This document shows positions 58,304 through 64,000 of a DNA stretch of 64,000 nt, piece by piece. Position numbers and translations under genes: made by a program. The first letter of the stretch is position 1. Each line of letters begins with the position of its first letter. The notes under the pieces were generated by a model, which ran no database searches, was not told where the DNA came from, and saw nothing but the letters and a program-made list of their open reading frames with translations. This stretch comes from Streptomyces adelaidensis (GTDB lineage Bacteria > Actinomycetota > Actinomycetes > Streptomycetales > Streptomycetaceae), in contig NZ_JAEMUX010000034.1 of the NCBI RefSeq assembly GCF_016598475.1, positions 19,342-83,341 of the forward strand. Direction: 5' to 3'.

Positions 58304-59929
58304 ATGAAATCCAGGGTCACCGCTCACCTCGACACCTTCGCCCGTGACCACCTCCCGCCGCCGGACCAGTGGCCCGAGCTCACCTTCGACCTGCCCGGCC
58401 TGCACTATCCGGACCGGCTGAACGCCGCCGCCGAGCTGCTCGACGGGGCCGACCCCGCCCGGCCCGTCTTCCACACCCCCGCCGGGGACACCTGGACGTA
58501 CGGCGAACTCCGCGCCCGGGTCGACCGCGTCGCCCACGCGCTGACGTCCACGCTCGGCGTGGTGCCCGGCAACCGGGTTCTGCTGCGCGGGCCGACCACG
58601 CCCTGGCTGGCCGCGTGCTGGCTGGCGGTGCTGAAGGCGGGGGCGGTCGCGGTGACGGTGCTGGCGCAGCAGCGGCCGCAGGAGCTGGCGACGGTCTGCG
58701 AGCTGGCGCGGGTGTCGCACGCGCTGTGCGACGTCCGGTCCGTGGACGACCTCACGAAGGCGGACGTCCCGGGGCTCAGGATCACCACGTACGGCACGGA
58801 CGGGCCCGACGGCCTGCTGGGGCCGAATGGTGCGCGGGGCCCGTACGAGGCGGTCGGCACGGCGGCCGACGACGTTGCGCTGATCGCGTTCACCTCCGGT
58901 ACGACGGGGCGGCCCAAGGGGTGTGTGCACTTCCACCGGGATGTGCTGGCGATCGCGGACACCTTCTCGGAGCATGTGCTGCGGCCCCGGGCGGACGATG
59001 TGTTCGCCGGGTCTCCCCCGCTCGGCTTCACCTTCGGGCTCGGCGGTCTCGTCGTCTTCCCGATGCGGGCGGGGGCCAGTGCCCTGCTGCTCGAACAGTC
59101 GGGCCCGAGGCAGTTACTGCCGGCGATCGCCGAGCACGGCGTGTCGGTGCTCTTCACCGCGCCGACCGCGTACCGGGCGATGCTGGGGGAGCTGAACGGG
59201 GCGGCCGGGGCGGCCGGGTCTGCCGGGTACGACGTCTCGTCGCTGCGGCGGTGTGTGTCGGCGGGCGAGAACCTGCCTGCGGCCACCTGGCGGGCCTGGC
59301 ACGAGCGGACCGGGCTGCGGATCATCAACGGCATCGGGGCGACCGAGCTGCTGCACATCTTCATCTCCGCCGCCGACGAGGGCATCCGGCCGGGGACGAC
59401 GGGGGTGCCCGTACCGGGGTGGCACGCGCGCGTGCAGGACGCCGACGGGGTGCCGGTGCCCGACGGGGAGCAGGGGCTGCTCGCCGTACGCGGGCCGGTG
59501 GGGTGCCGCTATCTGGCGGATCCACGGCAGCGGGAGTACGTGCGGGGCGGCTGGAACGTCACGGGTGACACCTATGTCCGTGAGCCGGACGGGTACTTCC
59601 GCTATGTCGCGCGCGCCGACGACATGATCATCTCGGCCGGTTACAACATCGCGGGCCCCGAGGTCGAGGACGCCCTGCTGCGTCATCCGGACGTGGTGGA
59701 GGCGGCGGTGGTGGGGCGGCCGGACGAAGCGCGCGGGCAGGTCGTCGTCGCGTATGTGGTCACCGGTGAGGGAGCCGCCCGGGACGGCGAGGCGCTGCGC
59801 GCGTTCGTCAAGGCGGAGCTGGCGCCGTACAAGTGTCCGCGCGAGATCGTGTTCCTGGACGCGCTGCCGCGCACGGCGACCGGGAAACTTCAGCGGTTCC
59901 GTCTGCGCACCCTTGGTGACCAGCAGTGA
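58304..59929 (+). CDS. AMP-forming aryl/acyl-CoA ligase (benzoate/2-aminobenzoate-CoA ligase-like)
   Basis: 541 residues. P-loop FTSGTTGRPKGCVHFHRD, GSPPLGFTFGLGG, SAGENLPAATWRAW, NGIGATELLHIF, and the hinge RADDMIISAGYNIAGPEVE closely follow benzoate- and 2-aminobenzoate-CoA ligases. The terminal lysine is in RTATGKLQRF. It activates an aromatic or related acid. It is followed 15 bp later by a PaaX-family regulator gene. Confidence 0.86.
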   Translation: MKSRVTAHLDTFARDHLPPPDQWPELTFDLPGLHYPDRLNAAAELLDGADPARPVFHTPAGDTWTYGELRARVDRVAHALTSTLGVVPGNRVLLRGPTTPWLAACWLAVLKAGAVAVTVLAQQRPQELATVCELARVSHALCDVRSVDDLTKADVPGLRITTYGTDGPDGLLGPNGARGPYEAVGTAADDVALIAFTSGTTGRPKGCVHFHRDVLAIADTFSEHVLRPRADDVFAGSPPLGFTFGLGGLVVFPMRAGASALLLEQSGPRQLLPAIAEHGVSVLFTAPTAYRAMLGELNGAAGAAGSAGYDVSSLRRCVSAGENLPAATWRAWHERTGLRIINGIGATELLHIFISAADEGIRPGTTGVPVPGWHARVQDADGVPVPDGEQGLLAVRGPVGCRYLADPRQREYVRGGWNVTGDTYVREPDGYFRYVARADDMIISAGYNIAGPEVEDALLRHPDVVEAAVVGRPDEARGQVVVAYVVTGEGAARDGEALRAFVKAELAPYKCPREIVFLDALPRTATGKLQRFRLRTLGDQQ

Positions 59930-59944
59930 TGCCGAAGACCTAAA

Positions 59945-60790
59945 ATGATCAACGTGTCCGAACAGCACGCACCACGTTCGCTCATCGTCACCTTCTACGG
60001 CGCGTACGGCCGTTCGGTGCCGGGTCCCGTGCCCGTCTCCGAGCTGATCCGGCTGCTCGCCGCGGTCGGTGTCGACGCGCCCTCCGTCCGCTCCTCGGTG
60101 TCCCGGCTGAAACGGCGCGGCCTGCTGCTGCCGGCCCGCACGGCGGGAGGCGCGGCCGGGTACGCGTTGTCGCGGGACGCGCGGCAGCTGCTCGACGACG
60201 GCGACCGGCGGATCTACGCGACGGCTCCCGAGCAGGACGAGGGCTGGGTGCTGGCCGTGTTCTCCGTGCCGGAGTCGGAGCGGCAGAAGCGGCACGTGCT
60301 GCGCTCCCGGCTGGCCGGACTCGGCTTCGGCACGGCCGCCCCAGGGGTGTGGATCGCGCCGGCCCGACTGTACGAGGAGACCCGGCACACGCTGACCCGG
60401 CTGCGGCTCGACCCGTACGTGGACCTGTTCCGGGGTGAGCACCTGGGGTTCGCGGCGACCGCCGAGGCGGTGGCGCGCTGGTGGGACCTGGCCGGGATCG
60501 CCAAGCAGCACGAGGCGTTCCTCGACCGGCACGCGCCCGTGCTGCACGACTGGGAGCGGCGCGCCGAGACCCCGCCGGAGGAGGCGTACCGGGACTGCCT
60601 GCTGGCCCTGGACTCCTGGCGCCATCTGCCGTACGCGGACCCGGGGCTGCCCGCCGCGCTGCTGCCGGCGGACTGGCCGGGGGTGCGCTCGGCGGCCGTG
60701 TTCGGGGCGCTGCACGAGCGGCTGCGGACGGCGGGCGCGGTGTTCGTGGGCGTGGGGAGCGATGGATCAGACACCGAGGGTGAGCTCTGA
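59945..60790 (+). CDS. paaX: PaaX-family transcriptional regulator
   Basis: 281 residues. N-terminal winged helix (SLIVTFYGAYGRSVPGPVPV, then SVRSSVSRLKRRGLL), then the PaaX central part with WVLAVFSVPESERQKRHVLR and GVWIAPARL. PaaX proteins repress aryl-CoA catabolic genes and respond to the CoA thioester. Immediate downstream location of the ligase makes it the local repressor. The specific inducer is probably not phenylacetyl-CoA because no paa oxygenase genes are present. Confidence 0.85.
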   Translation: MINVSEQHAPRSLIVTFYGAYGRSVPGPVPVSELIRLLAAVGVDAPSVRSSVSRLKRRGLLLPARTAGGAAGYALSRDARQLLDDGDRRIYATAPEQDEGWVLAVFSVPESERQKRHVLRSRLAGLGFGTAAPGVWIAPARLYEETRHTLTRLRLDPYVDLFRGEHLGFAATAEAVARWWDLAGIAKQHEAFLDRHAPVLHDWERRAETPPEEAYRDCLLALDSWRHLPYADPGLPAALLPADWPGVRSAAVFGALHERLRTAGAVFVGVGSDGSDTEGEL

Positions 60791-60880
60791 AACGTAAAGT
60801 TCGTAACAATTCTGCTCGCTAAGGGAACCCTCAGGTTTCTGCTTCAATCTTCTTAGGATCTTTACTTACTATCCTGACGC

Positions 60881-61786
60881 ATGAGCCTCATGCGCAACCT
60901 GAACCGTGCACTCACCGCGACCACCGGTCTGCAAGTACGCAAGGCCGTCCCGGCGGCGTCCGCGGCGGCCGCCGCGCCCAAGGCCACGGCGCCGAAGCCG
61001 GTCGCGAAGAAGCCCACGGCGGTGTACCGATGTCCGGCCCCCGACGACCTGGCCACGGACCGGTTGCTGAGGCAGCCGGTCTTCATCATGTCGCCGGTGC
61101 GCTCGGGCTCCACGTTGCTCCGCATGCTGCTCAACGCGCACTCGCGGCTGCACTCCCCGCACGAGCTGCACATACGCCGCCTGGAGGTCGGCTACGGCAG
61201 CAAGCTGTCGCAGAAGGCGATGAGCGCGCTCGACCTGGAGCGCGGTGACCTGGAGCATCTGCTGTGGGACCGGGTCATGCACCGGGAGCTGGTGAAGTCG
61301 GGCAAGGACTTCGTCGTCGAGAAGACCCCGAGCAACGCCTTCGTCCACGAGCGCATCCGGGACTGCTGGCCGGACGCCCGCTTCGTCTTCCTGCTGCGCC
61401 ACCCGGTCTCCATCGCCCAGTCGTGGCACGAGGGCGACCCCGACAAGCGCACCTACGACGAGGCCGCCGCCGACGCCCTGCGCTACATGAAGGCCGTCGA
61501 CAAGGCCCGCGAGGGACTCCCGGACGGGCACACCGTGCGCTACGAGGACATCACCGCCGACCCGGAGAAGGAGATGCGGCGGCTGTGCCTGTTCCTCGGC
61601 CTCGACTTCGAGCCGGCCATGCTCGACTACGGCAGGAAGGACGACGCCCAGGTCGTCAAGGGACTCGGCGACTGGCGCGACAAGATCAAGACCGGTCAGG
61701 TGCAGGCCGGGCGGGCGCTGCCCACCGAGGACGACATCACCGAACTCCTGCGGCCCATGTGCCGGGCGTGGGGCTACGGCAAGTGA
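60881..61786 (+). CDS. PAPS-dependent sulfotransferase
   Basis: 301 residues. After a basic, Ala/Pro/Lys-rich N-terminus of about 45 residues comes the 5'-phosphosulfate loop SPVRSGST (71-78), and later FLLRHPVSIAQSW for the 3'-phosphate. It transfers sulfate from PAPS to a hydroxyl. First in a four-gene chain with overlapping starts that also has a glycosyltransferase and the PAPS-making kinase, so the acceptor is probably a glycan or glycolipid. TACTAT 8 bp before the ATG may be a -10 box. Confidence 0.87.
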   Translation: MSLMRNLNRALTATTGLQVRKAVPAASAAAAAPKATAPKPVAKKPTAVYRCPAPDDLATDRLLRQPVFIMSPVRSGSTLLRMLLNAHSRLHSPHELHIRRLEVGYGSKLSQKAMSALDLERGDLEHLLWDRVMHRELVKSGKDFVVEKTPSNAFVHERIRDCWPDARFVFLLRHPVSIAQSWHEGDPDKRTYDEAAADALRYMKAVDKAREGLPDGHTVRYEDITADPEKEMRRLCLFLGLDFEPAMLDYGRKDDAQVVKGLGDWRDKIKTGQVQAGRALPTEDDITELLRPMCRAWGYGK

Positions 61787-62202
61787 TGCGGGGCAAGCCT
61801 CACGCGGAGATAACCGAGGTCTGGCCGCGTGACGGGCACATCCGGCTCGTCGGACGCATCCACGGGCACCCGGCGGACGGCGTGTGGCGGCTGGTCCTCA
61901 CCCGCCGCGCCCGGGCCGGCCGCCGGTTGAGCTACGCCGCCGAGGTCAAGGGCGACCGCTTCGAGAGCGCGCTGCCCGTCGCCGACCTCGCCGCGGCCGA
62001 CTACGCCCCCGTCGAGGAGTGGGACATCCATCTCACCGACGGCGAGGTCGAACTGCGCGCCGGCAAGCACCTCGACGACGTGCGCGGCAAGAAGAAGATC
62101 TTCGTGTATCCGGAGCAGCGCATCGGGAACCTCAGCGTGCGCCCCTACTACACGATCAAGGACAACCTGTCTCTGGAGTGCCGTACGGGAGGCACCGCAT
62201 GA
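61786..62202 (+). CDS. unknown protein between sulfotransferase and glycosyltransferase
   Basis: 138 residues; the ATG shares a base with the sulfotransferase stop (TGATG). No signal peptide or membrane span. Alternating strands (ITEVWPRDGHIRLVGRIHG, WRLVLTRRARAG) and a C-terminal YYTIKDNLSL suggest a beta-sandwich. I recall similar small proteins next to wall-polymer glycosyltransferases but no function. Its gene order implies a role in making the same sulfated polymer. Confidence 0.6.
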   Translation: MRGKPHAEITEVWPRDGHIRLVGRIHGHPADGVWRLVLTRRARAGRRLSYAAEVKGDRFESALPVADLAAADYAPVEEWDIHLTDGEVELRAGKHLDDVRGKKKIFVYPEQRIGNLSVRPYYTIKDNLSLECRTGGTA

Positions 62203-63446
62203 CCGACCGTCAGCCCCGACCGCTGCCCCACGTCCGCTATCTGCTGCTGCACGCGTACGGCCGGGGCGGCACCATCCGTACGGTGATGAACCAGGCCAAC
62301 TCCCTTGTGGCGGCGGGCTGGAGCGTGGAGATCGTCACCGCGGTACGCCGCCGGGACGACATCCAGTTCCCGCTCGACGACCGGGTGAAGGTCTCCACGG
62401 TCGTCGACATGCGCGAGGGCGCCTACACCCCGCCGTCCGGCCTGGTCGCCCGCTGGCGCGACCGCAAGCGCGGCGACCTCCTCGAGGCACCCGCCCGGTA
62501 CATCCCGAAGGGCGAGTTCGGCTACCGCTACTTCAACCGGTACGTCGAGGATCGACTCATCGCGTACATGCGGTCGTTGACCAGCGGCATCCTGGTGACC
62601 ACCCGGCCCGCGCTGAACTTCCTCTCCGCCGAGCACGCCACCGGTGGGGTGGTCCGGATCGCCCAGGAGCACATGAACCTCGGCACCCACAAGCGTGATG
62701 TGCAGCAGCGCATCCAGGAGACGTACCCGCGCTTCGCCACGGTCGCCGTACTCACCGAGCGCGACCGCGACGAGTACGCCGAACTCCTCCCCGGCACCCG
62801 CGTCATCCGCATCCCCAACGCCGTGCACTCCCTCGACCAGGTCCCCGCCGACCCCACGTCGAAGATCGCGGTGGCGGCCGGCCGGCTCTTCCCGCAGAAG
62901 GGCTTCGACATGCTGATCCCGGCCTGGGCGAAGCTCGTCGAGACGTACCCCGACTGGCAGTTGAGAATTTACGGCAGCGGCGAGAAGAAGTCGGAACTTC
63001 GCAACCTGATCGAAGAACACCATCTCTACAATCACGTCTTCCTCATGGGACACACCGACCGCTTGGACGACGAACTCGCCAAGGCCTCCTTCTACGTGCT
63101 CAGTTCACGGTTCGAGGGACTGCCGATGGTGATGATCGAGGCGATGAGCCACGCCCTGCCCGTGGTGAGCTTCGACTGCCCGACCGGCCCCTCGGACGTA
63201 CTGACGCACGGCGTCGACGGGCTGCTGGTCGCCCCCGAGGACCCCGACGCGCTCGCCGACGCCATGGCCAAGCTGATGGCCGACGAGGTGCTGCGCGCCG
63301 ACATGGGCGTGGCCGCGGTCCTCACGGCCGCCTCGTACGGCCCGGACGCCGTCCACCACCGCTGGGAATCCCTCTTCACCTCCCTCCACGAGCAACGGCA
63401 CGGCGCCACCGCTGCCGCCGTCGCCACGAAAGGAACGCACGCATGA
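62199..63446 (+). CDS. glycosyltransferase family 4-like
   Basis: 415 residues; ATG overlaps the upstream stop. Opening LLLHAYGRGGTIRTVMNQA is the donor/acceptor N-domain loop. The C-domain has AVAAGRLFPQKGFDMLI and RIYGSGEKKSEL, and FYVLSSRFEGLPMVMIEAMSHALPVV contains the EX7E-type nucleotide-sugar site. It resembles poly(glycerol/ribitol-phosphate)-chain associated GT4 enzymes. It probably builds the polymer that the adjacent sulfotransferase modifies. Confidence 0.86.
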   Translation: MTDRQPRPLPHVRYLLLHAYGRGGTIRTVMNQANSLVAAGWSVEIVTAVRRRDDIQFPLDDRVKVSTVVDMREGAYTPPSGLVARWRDRKRGDLLEAPARYIPKGEFGYRYFNRYVEDRLIAYMRSLTSGILVTTRPALNFLSAEHATGGVVRIAQEHMNLGTHKRDVQQRIQETYPRFATVAVLTERDRDEYAELLPGTRVIRIPNAVHSLDQVPADPTSKIAVAAGRLFPQKGFDMLIPAWAKLVETYPDWQLRIYGSGEKKSELRNLIEEHHLYNHVFLMGHTDRLDDELAKASFYVLSSRFEGLPMVMIEAMSHALPVVSFDCPTGPSDVLTHGVDGLLVAPEDPDALADAMAKLMADEVLRADMGVAAVLTAASYGPDAVHHRWESLFTSLHEQRHGATAAAVATKGTHA

Positions 63447-63994
63447 CCACCTCGTCCAGGGCTCAGGGAGCCACGGTCTGGCTCACCGGACTGCCGAGCG
63501 CGGGCAAGACCACGATCGCCCGCATCCTCGCCGGTCGGCTGCGGTCCGAGGGGCACCGGGTGGAGGTCCTCGACGGTGACGAGATCCGCCGCTTCCTCTC
63601 CGCCGGCCTCGGCTTCTCCCGCGAGGACCGCAACACCAATGTGCAGCGCATCGGCCTGGTCGCCGAGGTCCTCGCCCGCAACGGCGTCCTGTCCATCGTG
63701 CCCGTCATCGCGCCGTACGCCGACAGCCGCGAGGCCGTCCGCAAGCGCCACGACGCGAGCGGCACCCCGTATGTCGAGGTGCATGTCGCCACCCCCGTCG
63801 CGGTGTGCAGCGAGCGCGACGTGAAGGGCCTGTACGCCCGTCAGGCCGCCGGCCAGCTCAAGGGCCTGACCGGTGTCGACGACCCGTACGAGCCGCCGGC
63901 CGATCCGGCGCTCGCGCTCGCGACGCAGGACCAGACGCCCGAGGAGTCGGCCGGGTCCGTGTACGCGCTGCTGGCGGAGCGGGGCCTCGTATGA
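63443..63994 (+). CDS. cysC: adenylylsulfate (APS) kinase
   Basis: 183 residues; overlaps the glycosyltransferase stop (ATGA). Walker A GLPSAGKTT (16-24), DGDEIRRFLSAGLGFSREDR, and the lid region with KGLYARQAAGQLKGLTGVDDPYE are the APS kinase set. It phosphorylates APS to PAPS, the donor for the sulfotransferase three genes upstream. Dedicated placement argues for sulfation rather than cysteine synthesis. Confidence 0.93.
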   Translation: MTTSSRAQGATVWLTGLPSAGKTTIARILAGRLRSEGHRVEVLDGDEIRRFLSAGLGFSREDRNTNVQRIGLVAEVLARNGVLSIVPVIAPYADSREAVRKRHDASGTPYVEVHVATPVAVCSERDVKGLYARQAAGQLKGLTGVDDPYEPPADPALALATQDQTPEESAGSVYALLAERGLV

Positions 63995-64000
63995 CCGTCC
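63991..64000 (+). CDS. start of next gene, possibly sulfate adenylyltransferase subunit
   Basis: Only ATGACCGTCC is in the window; the ATG overlaps the cysC stop (ATGA). By operon logic cysD or cysN would follow, but nothing in these ten bases proves it. Confidence 0.25.

Overview
The window reads as chromosome of a Streptomyces-type actinomycete. G+C and codon bias are very high. Many start codons are GTG or overlap the previous stop (ATGA/GTGA/TGATG), some promoters look leaderless, and several families are typical of the genus: GlxA copper oxidase, DUF5999, class F sortase, flotillin/NfeD and methylmalonyl-CoA mutase with MeaB. No tRNA, rRNA, CRISPR array, transposase or phage gene was found. 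All homology calls are from reading translated sequence, not from searches.

Region 1 (1-20.6 kb) is a catabolic island. It holds a FadR-type GntR regulator, a three-gene CUT2-type ABC importer, a P450 with its own ferredoxin, four short-chain dehydrogenases, a Baeyer-Villiger monooxygenase, two amidohydrolases, a nitronate monooxygenase-like flavoprotein, a MenB/BadI-like crotonase, an acyl-CoA synthetase, an acyl-CoA dehydrogenase, a CitE-like lyase, a MaoC hydratase and a thiolase. The order of chemistry this suggests is: uptake, hydroxylation, oxidation to a ketone, oxygen insertion to a lactone or ester, hydrolysis, CoA activation and beta-oxidation-like cleavage of an alicyclic or terpenoid compound. 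A shared operator-like motif (TCATnn[GT][CT]AT) lies in front of every transcription unit, so the island looks like one regulon. It ends against a TauE/SafE permease gene that lacks its 5' part.

Region 2 (20.7-26.3 kb) has a secreted GlxA-like radical copper oxidase (a peroxide producer) divergent from an unusual DyP peroxidase fused to a bulb-lectin domain.

Region 3 (26.35-37.6 kb) is a compact putative biosynthetic operon of eight minus-strand genes: a membrane domain fused to a low-molecular-weight tyrosine phosphatase, a nitroreductase, a dehydroquinase-like/shikimate-dehydrogenase fusion, two small paralogous proteins, an ACAD-fold flavin monooxygenase, a P450 with an altered I-helix, and a methyltransferase. 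A drug-type exporter and a shikimate/metabolite-type MHS transporter face away from it. No PKS, NRPS, terpene or RiPP core enzyme is visible. This is the strongest candidate for an undescribed system.

Region 4 (37.6-50 kb) starts with gene debris (DUF305, TOBE and acyl-CoA dehydrogenase remnants). It then carries hydroxyisobutyryl-CoA hydrolase, a CPA2 antiporter, flotillin and NfeD separated by a polypurine tract, a copper chaperone, and mutA-mutB-meaB behind a leaderless promoter.

Region 5 (49.5-64 kb) has a sortase beside its likely substrate, a PucR regulator divergent from a Tat-exported flavoprotein, an exported beta-carbonic anhydrase, a small secreted-protein gene broken by a ~350-bp insertion, a PaaX-controlled aryl-CoA ligase/ACAD/RidA group, and the start of a sulfotransferase-glycosyltransferase-APS kinase operon that runs off the window.
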